DNA from: Candidatus Babeliales bacterium
GTDB taxonomy: Bacteria > Babelota > Babeliae > Babelales > JABDEC01
Direction: 5' to 3'
Assembly (NCBI GenBank): GCA_031292305.1
Contig: JARLHJ010000034.1
Coordinates: 1-64,000, forward strand
DNA: 64,000 nt
Shown: piece after piece, positions 1 through 7,701 of the stretch
How the letters are laid out: every line of letters starts with the position of its first letter
Numbering within the stretch: the first letter of the stretch is position 1
Made by a program: the position numbers and the translations under genes
The notes under the pieces: generated by a model
Databases searched by the model: none
What the model saw: only the letters and a program-made list of their open reading frames with translations
Told to the model about the DNA's origin: nothing

Positions 1-938
1 CCATTTGTAATGTAGATAATCCACAACCTTTAGAATATGTAAAGATAGATGAACCTACAGTTTCTATTTTTATAAGTGTAAACGACTCTCCATTCAACGG
101 TAGAGAAGGCACTATTTTAACATCTAGACACTTGAAAGAAAGATTTAATAAAGAATTAAAAACTAACGTTGCATTACGTGTTGACCCAACAGAATCAGCT
201 GAAGTGTTCAAGGTTTCTGGTCGTGGACCGTTGCATCTTAGTGTATTGATAGAAAACATGCGTCGTGAAGGTTTTGAACTTCAAGTTTCAGCGCCTGAAG
301 TGATTTATAAAACTATCAATGGCGAAAAATGTGAACCTATAGAATTCTCAGTTATTGATATCCCTGGTGAATACCAAGGTACAGTAATGGAAAGATTAGG
401 TAAAAAGAAAGCAGAATTATTAAACGTTGTTCAGTTTTCTAACGGTAGAATGCGTATGGAATTCAAAATCCCATCACGTGGTTTAATGGGTTTTAAAGGT
501 CAATTCTTAACAGATACTCGTGGAACTGGTATTGCAACCTTCAACTTCAATGGATATGAACCTTACAAAGGTGATATTCCTGGACGTGTAAAAGGTTCAT
601 TAGTTTCTATGGAAGCTGGTAAGGTTACTGCATTTGCTCTAGACACACTTCAAGAGCGCGGTACTTTATTTGTATATCCAACTTTAGAAGTTTACCAAGG
701 AATGATCGTTGGTGAAAACAGCAGAGACAATGATTTAGAAGTAAATCCATGCAAAGAAAAAAAACTTACAAACATGCGTGCTTCAGGTACGGATGATCAA
801 GTAAAATTACAACCACCAAAGATTATGGATTTAGAAACTTGTCTTGAATGGATTCAGCCGGATGAACTTATTGAAGTTACACCGAAGTCTATCAGACTAC
901 GTAAAAAGAAATTAAAAATTCACGAACGTAAAAAGTAA
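1..938 (+). CDS. typA: GTP-binding protein TypA/BipA, C-terminal part (5' end outside window)
   Basis: This is the C-terminal part of the ribosome-associated translational GTPase TypA/BipA, which acts in ribosome assembly and stress adaptation. The reading frame is open from base 3, so the gene enters from the left edge and its GTPase domain lies outside the window. The visible part starts in the EF-G domain III-like region (DEPTVS, then SPFNGREG), continues through the domain V-like region (VSGRGPLHLSVLIENMRREG) and ends in the BipA-specific C-terminal domain (PSRGLMGFKGQFLTDTRGTG, later NPCKEKKLTNMRASGTDD). These blocks match the family closely. A hairpin terminator follows directly. Nothing looks broken, and the truncation comes only from the window boundary. 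Confidence 0.96.
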   Translation, partial: ICNVDNPQPLEYVKIDEPTVSIFISVNDSPFNGREGTILTSRHLKERFNKELKTNVALRVDPTESAEVFKVSGRGPLHLSVLIENMRREGFELQVSAPEVIYKTINGEKCEPIEFSVIDIPGEYQGTVMERLGKKKAELLNVVQFSNGRMRMEFKIPSRGLMGFKGQFLTDTRGTGIATFNFNGYEPYKGDIPGRVKGSLVSMEAGKVTAFALDTLQERGTLFVYPTLEVYQGMIVGENSRDNDLEVNPCKEKKLTNMRASGTDDQVKLQPPKIMDLETCLEWIQPDELIEVTPKSIRLRKKKLKIHERKK

Positions 939-945
939 CCAAAAG

Positions 946-979
946 AGGGGATCGGCTTTAATTAGTCGGTCCCCTTTTT
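946..979 (+). terminator. Rho-independent terminator of typA
   Basis: A stem of about ten base pairs (AGGGGATCGGC against GTCGGTCCCCT, with G-U pairs) closes a short AT-rich loop and runs into a T tract, eight bases after the typA stop codon. Confidence 0.85.
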
Positions 980-996
980 AAATTTGAAGGAAAAGC

Positions 997-1425
997 ATGC
1001 ACATAAAGCATAGATCAATTTTAGAAATTGCCATTCTTACCGTCATTACTTTTGGTATATACCCATTTGTATGGCTTTTCAAAACAAGAAATGAAATAAA
1101 TAGTTTAGGTGCAGATATCCCAACTGCGTGGTTAATTTTTGTACCTTTTGGGAATATTTATTTTTATTATAAATATTGTGAAGGTTTTTCAACTTACGTC
1201 AAACGAAGCAACTCAACATTAGAATATTTTATACTGACTATAATTGTATTTATAGGAATTAAAAGTTTTGCATCTACAGCACCTATTGCGTGTAATTTTG
1301 TATTTCCGGCATGGATGTTCACGGCTTTTGCTATTTCTGGATATGCGTCTAATTTAATGTATTTATTTATACCCATGATGGTTTTCCAAATTGGGTTGAA
1401 CGAATTATTAGAAAGAAAAGATTAA
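997..1425 (+). CDS. DUF4234-like small membrane protein (copy 1)
   Basis: A 142-residue protein with about three to four hydrophobic segments. Its N-terminal block reads ILTVITFGIYPFVWLFKTRN, followed by EINSLGAD. This T-x-G-I/F-Y-x-x-x-W-x-F/Y-K/R pattern is typical of the DUF4234 family of small bacterial membrane proteins, whose function is unknown. GAAGGAAAAGC precedes the ATG as ribosome binding site. A diverged paralogue follows 26 bases downstream, so the two are probably co-transcribed. They share the LGADIPTA/LGADLPTA and YFYYKY blocks. The family call rests on motif recognition. A more precise function cannot be given. Confidence 0.8.
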   Translation: MHIKHRSILEIAILTVITFGIYPFVWLFKTRNEINSLGADIPTAWLIFVPFGNIYFYYKYCEGFSTYVKRSNSTLEYFILTIIVFIGIKSFASTAPIACNFVFPAWMFTAFAISGYASNLMYLFIPMMVFQIGLNELLERKD

Positions 1426-1451
1426 ACTAAAAAACAAAAGGAGAATTAGAT

Positions 1452-1862
1452 ATGGCAATTAAATATAGAAGCATTGTATCAATAGCTTTTTTAAATATTA
1501 TTACTTGTGGATTTTATCAAGTTTATTGGACATTCAAGACTACAAAAGAAATGGATCAGCTGGGTGCAGATTTACCTACAGCTTTTTTAATGTTTGTTCC
1601 ATTTTTAAATTTTTATTTTTATTATAAATATTCAGACGGTTTTGCTAAATTTGTAAAAAGAGATAATTACACTATTATTTATTTTATTTTAGCTATTCTA
1701 CCAATTTTATTTGGTTTAAACCGTTTAGTATTTTTTACAGGGTTTTTTAGCTACGCTGTACTTGGCTGGTTTCAAGCCTTGTTAATATCATTAATACCTA
1801 TGATTGTATTTCAATCTGGTTTAAATCAACTAATTACTGAAAACATAAATAGATCAAGATAA
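1452..1862 (+). CDS. DUF4234-like small membrane protein (copy 2)
   Basis: A 136-residue paralogue of the preceding gene. It has the same N-terminal layout (TCGFYQVYWTFKTTKEMDQL), the shared LGADLPTAFLMFVPF and YFYYKYSDGF blocks, and several hydrophobic segments up to the C-terminus. AAAAGGAGAATTAGAT gives a good ribosome binding site before the ATG. The tandem pair arose by duplication and has since diverged, since only these blocks remain clearly alike. A hairpin follows the stop codon. The protein probably lies in the inner membrane, and its function is unknown. Confidence 0.8.
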   Translation: MAIKYRSIVSIAFLNIITCGFYQVYWTFKTTKEMDQLGADLPTAFLMFVPFLNFYFYYKYSDGFAKFVKRDNYTIIYFILAILPILFGLNRLVFFTGFFSYAVLGWFQALLISLIPMIVFQSGLNQLITENINRSR

Positions 1863-1885
1863 GTTTTTGCAAATCTTCAATTAAT

Positions 1886-1914
1886 GTAAAGCCATTAATC
1901 TTTAATGGCTTTAC
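1886..1914 (+). terminator. Perfect hairpin after the DUF4234 pair
   Basis: GTAAAGCCATTAA pairs perfectly with TTAATGGCTTTAC around a three-base loop. A run of C rather than T follows, so this may be a weak intrinsic terminator or an RNA-stabilising hairpin. Confidence 0.6.
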
Positions 1915-2034
1915 CCCCCAATATAATAAAAATAACGATTAATTCTAGTTATTAATGCATATCTAATTGACAAATTTAGACTCTCCAATAATATTAAACA
2001 CAATTATTCAGTGTTATTTAAGTTGAGGTATATT

Positions 2035-2910
2035 ATGAAAAAAAGTTTGTTAATTGTTACTCTTCTTCTTTCATGTGCAAAAACTAATACCTTAGAACAA
2101 AGCTTTAAAGAAGTTGTTTTAAGAAAAGTCGCAGAACATAAAGTTGAAGTTGGTGGAGTAGCTGTTTTAGTTACTGGATATACTATTTGGCAGATTTATG
2201 AAGGATACTTGGAATATTTAAGAGTATGTGCTGAAAATGCGCGATTAAATGGTGTAGTATCAGAAAAAAATGTAGCTATAGAATCAGGTAGAACTAGCTA
2301 TCGAGAGTTATCCTATGAACTAGAGAGTCTTAGAATATCAAAAACAAATTTAGAAACTGTTAATAAAAGGTTGCAACTACACTCAAACAAAAAAGAAAAA
2401 GAACACAAAGAAGAATATAATTTAGTAGTATCAAATTTCCGAGAATTGCAGACTATTAACCTTGACTTGCAAAAAAAGCTAACAACCGCAGCAACCTTAG
2501 AGACACAATTAAGAGCTGAAATTGCAAGTTCTCAAGAGGCATTCACAGCTCAAATTGTACTTAAAGAAGGTGTATTACAAGAGTCTATGCTTATAAAACA
2601 GGATGAAATAACAGCACTAAAAGCTAAACAAGCTAAATTAGAATTTGTTGTAAAACAATTATGCTTAAAGTTTTATACAATAGTAACTAAAAATCCGATT
2701 TTAAGATTTGCGTTTAAGCATTACATACAAAAATTAAAACAAAATGATGCCCAACAAGCAGAAGTTGATTTATCAGCATCAGCACAATCACTGGTCGTGC
2801 CATCTGGAACATATGCAAGCCATGTAGGTATTCGAGCTTTATCTGGAATTTCAGCTCAAGCAGCTTCAAGCAACCAAGTTCAAGAGGAATCTAAAGAAGC
2901 ACAAAAATAA
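2035..2910 (+). CDS. Exported coiled-coil protein of unknown function
   Basis: The start at 2035 is chosen because TTGAGGTATATT precedes it as ribosome binding site and because it gives a proper signal peptide (MKKSLLIVTLLLSCAKTN). An upstream GTG at 2011 would bury that signal. An LLSC segment could alternatively be a lipobox. A second hydrophobic segment follows near residues 35-60 (VGGVAVLVTGYTIWQIYEGY). Residues from about 70 to 215 are rich in E, K, Q and L with heptad-like spacing, which indicates a long coiled coil. The tail is rich in Ala, Ser and Gln. No enzyme motif is visible. It is probably anchored in the envelope with the coiled coil in the periplasm. Confidence 0.75.
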   Translation: MKKSLLIVTLLLSCAKTNTLEQSFKEVVLRKVAEHKVEVGGVAVLVTGYTIWQIYEGYLEYLRVCAENARLNGVVSEKNVAIESGRTSYRELSYELESLRISKTNLETVNKRLQLHSNKKEKEHKEEYNLVVSNFRELQTINLDLQKKLTTAATLETQLRAEIASSQEAFTAQIVLKEGVLQESMLIKQDEITALKAKQAKLEFVVKQLCLKFYTIVTKNPILRFAFKHYIQKLKQNDAQQAEVDLSASAQSLVVPSGTYASHVGIRALSGISAQAASSNQVQEESKEAQK

Positions 2911-2947
2911 ACGAAATTTTTTGTTCTTTTAGCTAAAATAAAGATTT

Positions 2948-2990
2948 TAAAATATAAGACCGTTCCAAATTGGAGCGGTCTTATATTTTA
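2948..2990. terminator. Bidirectional terminator between convergent genes
   Basis: A nearly perfect stem of about 20 base pairs (centre TTCCAAATTGGA) is flanked by A-rich and T-rich arms on both sides. It can therefore serve the plus-strand coiled-coil gene and the minus-strand RING gene cluster. Confidence 0.85.
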
Positions 2991-3007
2991 ATGATTTCTC
3001 TTGCCGG

Positions 3008-3187
3008 TTATAAATTTTTAAAAACAGTATCTTTTAATTCTTCTTTTAAAAATTCAAAAAATTCTTTTCTCTCTTTATTAATATTTTCAGCGACTTTAGA
3101 TAATCGATTTAATCTTACAAGCTTGATATGCATAAGTTCTAATAAACATATTGAGATATAATTCTGAAATTTATCTAAACTTGTCAT
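3008..3187 (-). CDS. Small hypothetical protein, 59 residues, downstream of the RING genes
   Basis: A short minus-strand ORF begins five bases after the stop codon of the RING-variant gene and ends 17 bases before the bidirectional terminator. The translation starts MTSLDKFQNYISICLLELMH and ends FFEFLKEELKDTVFKNL. It is helix-prone, with a hydrophobic N-terminal part and a charged E/K-rich C-terminal part. An AAAGAGG sequence touches the ATG directly, so the spacing is too short for a good ribosome binding site and translation may depend on coupling. The frame is also open upstream. The position between the last operon gene and the terminator supports a real gene. No function can be proposed. 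Confidence 0.4.
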   Translation of the reverse strand: MTSLDKFQNYISICLLELMHIKLVRLNRLSKVAENINKERKEFFEFLKEELKDTVFKNL

Positions 3188-3192
3188 CCTCT

Positions 3193-3669
3193 TTAATAAA
3201 ATTCAATTCTCAAAGTTTCCGGTATAGAAGAAGTTGATAATAATTTATTTAATTGGTCAACAAGACTCTGTCGACCAGATTCAGAAAATTTTATTTGCGA
3301 TAATTTTTTTGCTAATTCTAAACATGTATAAAAAAGTTTATTTTTATAAGCTTTATAAAATTCTAGATATAAATTAAATGTATTGCCAATATACATTCCA
3401 CATACTGCACAATCTTTGCAATTAATTAGAGGTCTTTTTAATTGTAAAGCTTGAGAAGGGCTATCAAGATTATATTCATCATCATAGTCTTGATTTGCAA
3501 CCAAAACAGTTTCGGGCTCTAACCTTTTATCAGGCATGGAAAATTGTTTAATTAAGCATATTTCATGAAACTTACAGCGACAAGGTAACTCTATGAATCG
3601 ATTTTCTTCTATTTCTTCCAAACAAATTTGGCAATCGAACGAATTTATATTTGTGAAAATAAAGAGCAT
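3193..3669 (-). CDS. Exported RING-finger-like protein (variant zinc ligands)
   Basis: The predicted protein carries a RING-like cysteine/histidine pattern at residues 13-95: CQIC, then PCRCKFHEIC, then CAVCGMYIG. The final pair aligns with CPTCRFYIG of the neighbouring canonical RING protein, so the two are paralogues. Here the first His-type ligand is Cys (C-x-C-x-F-H-x-x-C), and an acidic insert (LVANQDYDDEYN region) separates the metal sites. The rest is helical and basic. The ATG at 3669 has no ribosome binding site and would give a signal peptide without a charged start. An in-frame ATT at 3690-3688 follows AAGGA and would give a proper signal peptide (see findings). A role as an exported E3-type ubiquitin ligase is inferred from the domain only. 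Confidence 0.75.
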   Translation of the reverse strand: MLFIFTNINSFDCQICLEEIEENRFIELPCRCKFHEICLIKQFSMPDKRLEPETVLVANQDYDDEYNLDSPSQALQLKRPLINCKDCAVCGMYIGNTFNLYLEFYKAYKNKLFYTCLELAKKLSQIKFSESGRQSLVDQLNKLLSTSSIPETLRIEFY

Positions 3670-3700
3670 TAAAAATATATAATTTTTAATATTTTCCTTA

Positions 3701-4456
3701 CTATGAATAAATACCCAGATATTGCTTAGTAATTATATTTAAATGTAATTTATTTTCTTTAAAATAATCAATACAATCCCTAAGAACCTGTTTATTTGTT
3801 ATATATTGAATGCAATGTTGTAGTAATGTGCAAATTAACATTTTAGTTTGGCGATTATTTTTAATATATCTGGAATTATATAAATTGAAATAAGTTTCTT
3901 TTAAGAAATTTAAACGTTTTAATGCTATATTCTTAATAGAATAAGGTAATATTGGGGTATTTCTTTTCTTAACTAGAAATGCATCATATTTATGACGAAT
4001 TAATGTACGTATATTTCTTGTTAAATAATGACCCCATTTTTTAGCACTAGATTCTAAGCCTTCAACTAATTGTCTATTTACATCATTATTTTCTAGTATG
4101 CCTAATTTAATATTAGATTTGATGTGATGAAGATACGTAGCTTTTTGAATATATAATCTATCAGCTTGATCTATTATTACAGATAATTCTTTGTTTTGTA
4201 ACGAGATTAAAAATTGTTTGTATAATTCATATGCTCCTTGATTACCAATGTAAAATCGACAAGTAGGGCATGTAGAATGCAAATGTGTTTGAACCCAACT
4301 ATCTAAACAAGTAGTGCAATAAATATGTGTACAAGGAAGTTTTGTAGATACTAGATTAAGTTCGCTAAGACAAATAATACAATCTTGAGAGTTAATTTGA
4401 AATGTGAATAAGAAAATAAAAATTAAAAATTTTTTATAACAATTTTTCCAATTCAT
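3701..4456 (-). CDS. Exported RING-HC finger protein, candidate E3 ubiquitin ligase effector
   Basis: Residues 1-24 form a Sec signal peptide (MNWKNCYKKFLIFIFLFTF, then QINSQ). A canonical C3HC4 RING follows at about residues 26-67: CIIC, LPCTHIYCTTCLDSW, STCPTCRFYIG. All eight zinc ligands are present. RING fingers recruit E2 enzymes for ubiquitin transfer in eukaryotes. Bacteria lack this pathway, so a signal peptide plus RING suggests action in a host cell. The remaining 180 residues are helical and basic with no recognised domain, and may be the substrate-binding part. The start lies inside the 3' end of pth (23-base overlap), which indicates translational coupling. The zinc ligands are seen directly; E3 activity is inferred. 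Confidence 0.85.
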   Translation of the reverse strand: MNWKNCYKKFLIFIFLFTFQINSQDCIICLSELNLVSTKLPCTHIYCTTCLDSWVQTHLHSTCPTCRFYIGNQGAYELYKQFLISLQNKELSVIIDQADRLYIQKATYLHHIKSNIKLGILENNDVNRQLVEGLESSAKKWGHYLTRNIRTLIRHKYDAFLVKKRNTPILPYSIKNIALKRLNFLKETYFNLYNSRYIKNNRQTKMLICTLLQHCIQYITNKQVLRDCIDYFKENKLHLNIITKQYLGIYS

Positions 4457-4961
4457 TAACAGATTCCTTTATAACGCTATTTAAATCTTGTTTAGGTTCA
4501 GAAAAATTAGAAAGTACATAATCAGGAACATCTTCTTTATTTTCCGGTCTTCCAATGCCCACACGAAGTCTATTAAAATCAGCACCCCATGTTGCAATTA
4601 TTGAACGTAAGCCATTGTGGCCACGTGCCCCGCCTGAAAATACATATTTAATTTTCCCAAACGCAACTTCCAGTTCATCATGTACTACAATAGTTTCTTC
4701 AGGCTTTATGCCTTTTTTTTGTAAATACCCAATTACTTGCCCTGAATTGTTCATAAATGTTTGGGGTTTTATTAGAATGATATTTTTGCCATTAACTTGT
4801 ATTTCAGCTTTTTCTAAGTTATTAGATGCTTGAAAGCTAGCATTATATTTTTCTGCTAATTCGTCTAAAACCAGAAAGCCAATATTGTGACGGGTTAAAT
4901 GAAATTTAGGGCCAGGATTACCTAGCCCTATTATTGCTTTTATATTTCTATTTTCAATCAT
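4434..4961 (-). CDS. pth: Peptidyl-tRNA hydrolase
   Basis: Pth releases peptides from peptidyl-tRNA that drops off the ribosome and so recycles tRNA. The family motifs are present in order: IIGLGNPGPKF with Asn15, LTRHNIGF with the catalytic His25, FMNNSGQ, VVHDELE with the catalytic-site Asp, and GGARGHNGLRSI. The length of 175 residues is slightly short of the usual 185-195, with a compact C-terminus. The gene lies eight bases after the OmpH-like gene and overlaps the start of the first RING gene. The housekeeping gene therefore probably shares a transcript with the exported RING proteins. Confidence 0.96.
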   Translation of the reverse strand: MIENRNIKAIIGLGNPGPKFHLTRHNIGFLVLDELAEKYNASFQASNNLEKAEIQVNGKNIILIKPQTFMNNSGQVIGYLQKKGIKPEETIVVHDELEVAFGKIKYVFSGGARGHNGLRSIIATWGADFNRLRVGIGRPENKEDVPDYVLSNFSEPKQDLNSVIKESVNELEKLL

Positions 4962-4969
4962 TAAAAAAC

Positions 4970-5569
4970 CTATGCACCTGGAGCTTTTACAGGAGCAGCT
5001 AACTTCTTAGCAGTTTCAGATTTTTCTTGTCTTCTTTTAGTGTCCAAAGCTTTTGTAATTTCAGGGCTGCCATTTGCTCTATCAGAAATATAAATAATTT
5101 CGCCTGAAGTTGTAGGTACAATATCCCAATTCAAGCTTTTCGCCTTTTGAATTGTAGTGTTAGCTACGCTAGTTTGAAATTTTGCAGTTTTTCTTTGTAC
5201 AGTTCTTTGGAATTCTTCTTGTGATGAAGTTAGCTTGGTTTCAAATTCTTTTTTCTTTCTCATGATACGTTCTTGTTCTTTTTCCAATACCTCTAAGCCT
5301 TCTTTATCATTTCCAATAATTCTTGCTTTGCTTCTTAATTCAGTCATATCTTTTTCAATATCAGCTTCCATTTTCTTAAAATCACTTTCAATTTTATTTC
5401 TTAAATTTCCTATTTCGGCTTCAAGTTCTTTGCCTTCAATAGAATTCATAGCTATTTCTCTAACATCAATAACTTTAATTACAAGTGGTTCTACAGAACT
5501 TTTTGGTTCATCAGCATTAATATTAGATAGCACTGAGCATATTGTTAGTACAATTAAATTCTTTTTCAT
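4970..5569 (-). CDS. OmpH/Skp-like periplasmic chaperone
   Basis: The protein has a signal peptide (MKKNLIVLTICSVLSNINADE), a short beta-type strand (IKVIDVREIAMNS) and then a long charged coiled coil (about residues 45-125, E/K-rich). It ends in the strand region NWDIVPTTSGEIIYISD. This order of strand, helical tentacles and strand matches the OmpH/Skp family, which holds unfolded outer-membrane proteins in the periplasm. The spacing to pth is eight bases. AAAAAGGGTACCC precedes the ATG. The C-terminal Ala/Pro/Lys tail is longer than usual. The family assignment is fairly secure from the overall layout, although sequence conservation in the family is low. Confidence 0.75.
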   Translation of the reverse strand: MKKNLIVLTICSVLSNINADEPKSSVEPLVIKVIDVREIAMNSIEGKELEAEIGNLRNKIESDFKKMEADIEKDMTELRSKARIIGNDKEGLEVLEKEQERIMRKKKEFETKLTSSQEEFQRTVQRKTAKFQTSVANTTIQKAKSLNWDIVPTTSGEIIYISDRANGSPEITKALDTKRRQEKSETAKKLAAPVKAPGA

Positions 5570-5702
5570 GGGTACCCTTTTTGTGTATACATAGAATAGA
5601 TTAAATATTTTGAATCTATATAAGAGTAATATTTATAAAATTTTTTACAAATATTGCCTTTAAATTTCTATAATGCGTATATTCAATAAAAAAGGTGGGC
5701 TT

Positions 5703-6902
5703 ATGAAGAAAATTATTTTATTTTTATTGTGTGTAATTAATTGCTTAAACGCCAATCTAAAACATGAAGATGAATTTGAAAAAATAAAAAAATGCGATAC
5801 TGATTGGTTAATTGTAGGTGCAGGCCCAGCAGGAATTGCCACCATAGGCGTCCTTTTAGATTTAGGCACTTTACCAAAACGTATCACTTGGGTTGATCCA
5901 GAGTTTAACGTTGGTAAATTATCTAACTACAAAAATGTAGACGCAAATACAAAAAATAAATTCTTTGTAAGGTTTTTAGAATCATGCAAAACATTTGCAG
6001 CGATGGTTCCAGATTCAATAGAAAAATTAAAAATGTTGAATCCTGAACAAGAATATTTATTAAGCAGTATAGTTGAACCTTTAGAAAAAATAACCAATGC
6101 CTTGATGAATAAAGTGAATGTAATACAAGGAAAAATGGATTCATTATATTTTGAAAATGACCTTTGGAATGTTGGAGTTAATGAAAAAAATATAACTGCA
6201 GATCATGTAGTTTTAGCGACCGGTTCATATGCAAAAAGATTAGAATATAATGAATACAAAGACAAAGAGATTAAGTTTGATGATGCTATTGATAAAGAAA
6301 TCTTAAAAACTATAGTAAAAAAAGATGACGTAGTTGCAGTGATCGGTAGTGCGCATTCAGCAATTTTATTATTAAAGTATTTAACAGAAGCCGGTGTTCA
6401 AAAAATATATAATTTTTATACTAAAGCAATTTGTTATCCAACAGATATGGGTGGTTGGGTATTGTATGATCAAATTGGGCTTACTGGTGTTGCAGCATAT
6501 TGGGCAAAAAATGTTTTAGAAAAAGGTCGAGCTCCCCATATAGAGCGTATATATAGTAATAAAGAAAATTTAGATAAAATTTTACCAATATGCACTAAAA
6601 TTATTTATGCAATTGGGTTTGAAAGAAATAAGTTGCCATTAATTCAACAAAATCCAAACTTAGAATATAATCAAAAAAATGGTGTTATCGGTAAACGTTT
6701 ATTTGGAATTGGAATCGCATTTCCAGAAATTAAAGTTTGTCCAGAAGGCACAGTAGAATATAGAATAGGATTACCAAGCTTTTTAGATTATGCACAACGT
6801 GTAGTTCCTACATGGGTTAAAAAGAACAATATTTTAGGTTATGAAAAACAAAGAGAGCTGTTAAAAACATTTGCAGAATTATTTACTATAGAAATTTTAT
6901 AA
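5703..6902 (+). CDS. Exported FAD-dependent oxidoreductase (FMO/Pyr_redox type)
   Basis: The start at 5703 is preceded by AAAGGTGGGCTT and opens with a hydrophobic signal peptide (MKKIILFLLCVINCLNANL). An upstream ATG at 5673 would displace it. Residues from about 35 contain the FAD-binding Rossmann motif WLIVGAGPAGIATIG and the acidic end of strand 2 (VDPEF). A second dinucleotide motif VVAVIGSAHSAILLLKYL lies near residue 215, and an ATGSY motif near 170. The layout matches flavin monooxygenases and related pyridine-nucleotide oxidoreductases. The substrate is unknown. A Sec signal on a cofactor-binding enzyme is unusual, since such enzymes more often use Tat. The methyltransferase gene follows after seven bases, so the two may act on one substrate. 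Confidence 0.78.
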   Translation: MKKIILFLLCVINCLNANLKHEDEFEKIKKCDTDWLIVGAGPAGIATIGVLLDLGTLPKRITWVDPEFNVGKLSNYKNVDANTKNKFFVRFLESCKTFAAMVPDSIEKLKMLNPEQEYLLSSIVEPLEKITNALMNKVNVIQGKMDSLYFENDLWNVGVNEKNITADHVVLATGSYAKRLEYNEYKDKEIKFDDAIDKEILKTIVKKDDVVAVIGSAHSAILLLKYLTEAGVQKIYNFYTKAICYPTDMGGWVLYDQIGLTGVAAYWAKNVLEKGRAPHIERIYSNKENLDKILPICTKIIYAIGFERNKLPLIQQNPNLEYNQKNGVIGKRLFGIGIAFPEIKVCPEGTVEYRIGLPSFLDYAQRVVPTWVKKNNILGYEKQRELLKTFAELFTIEIL

Positions 6903-6909
6903 GGTCAGC

Positions 6910-7662
6910 ATGGAATTGTATTCAGGTAAAATTGCTTTTTTTTATGATCTTTTTTTTGAACATATAAAAGAAGATGAATATTTTTATGAATATTTCATAA
7001 AGCTAAATGATGGTCCAGCATTAGAAATCGGTTCTGGTACAGGAAGGCTATTAATTCCTTACTTAAGATCAGGTTTGCGCGTATCGGGTGTTGAGCCAAG
7101 TGCGCAAATGATAGAAATTTGTAATCAAAAAGCAGAAAAGATAAATTTACACCCAACTGTATATCAACAATTTTTGCAAGATTTAGATATTCAAGAACAA
7201 TATAAAACTATTTATATGCCTTTATTTGTTTTTCAAAATATCATAAAAAGAGAAGATGCGATAAAAGCGTTAAATAAAGTGTATAAATATCTTTTGCCTG
7301 AAGGGCAAGTGCTGATATCTACTTATTTCCCTTGGAACGATCCTACAGGCACCTATGATCAAACTTGGCGTATAAATGCAATACGTGAAATAGAAGGTAG
7401 TACTACAGTTTTATCTGAGTCTATTTCTTTTGATAAATTTGAACAAATTCAAACTAAGTATTTTAAATTTGAAAGTTTTAAAAATAACAAGTTAGAAGAA
7501 AGTTTTATTGTTCCGGCTCATTTACGTTTTTATTCTAGATTTGAACTGGAAGGAATGTTAGAGAGTGCCGGATTTAAAGATATACAAGTTTATGGAGATT
7601 ATACATTTTATGAGGCTAGCTCTAATAGCAACGCATTAATATTTACAGCCAAAAAAGCGTAG
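6910..7662 (+). CDS. Class I SAM-dependent methyltransferase
   Basis: A 250-residue protein with the class I methyltransferase fold. Motif I is ALEIGSGTGRLLIPYLRSG at residues 35-55, followed by the acidic SAM-ribose residue in VSGVEPSAQMIEIC. A motif II-like stretch (KTIYMPLFVFQNI) and post-motif LLPEGQVLISTYFP come next. There is no signal peptide, so it works in the cytoplasm. TAAGGTCAGC, overlapping the stop of the flavoprotein gene, serves as ribosome binding site. The substrate cannot be read from the sequence; small-molecule or protein methylation is possible. Confidence 0.85.
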   Translation: MELYSGKIAFFYDLFFEHIKEDEYFYEYFIKLNDGPALEIGSGTGRLLIPYLRSGLRVSGVEPSAQMIEICNQKAEKINLHPTVYQQFLQDLDIQEQYKTIYMPLFVFQNIIKREDAIKALNKVYKYLLPEGQVLISTYFPWNDPTGTYDQTWRINAIREIEGSTTVLSESISFDKFEQIQTKYFKFESFKNNKLEESFIVPAHLRFYSRFELEGMLESAGFKDIQVYGDYTFYEASSNSNALIFTAKKA

Positions 7663-7680
7663 GGCATATTTAAATGCCCC
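7661..7680. terminator. Short hairpin between convergent genes
   Basis: GGGCAT pairs with ATGCCC around an AT loop directly at the methyltransferase stop codon. A C run and not a T run follows, so terminator activity is uncertain. Confidence 0.5.
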
Positions 7681-7701
7681 CCCCACACAAAATTAATGTT
7701 T

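Noticed and set aside
2970-3161. Plus-strand ORF over the region after the coiled-coil gene
   Set aside because: It begins inside the terminator stem, has no ribosome binding site, and is antisense to the better-supported small minus-strand ORF.
4555-4833. Plus-strand ORF antisense to pth
   Set aside because: pth is a certain gene with all motifs; the opposite frame is a shadow.
5235-5594. Plus-strand ORF antisense to the OmpH/Skp-like gene
   Set aside because: It is a Ser/Leu/Ile-rich shadow of a Lys/Glu-rich coiled coil and has no own signals.
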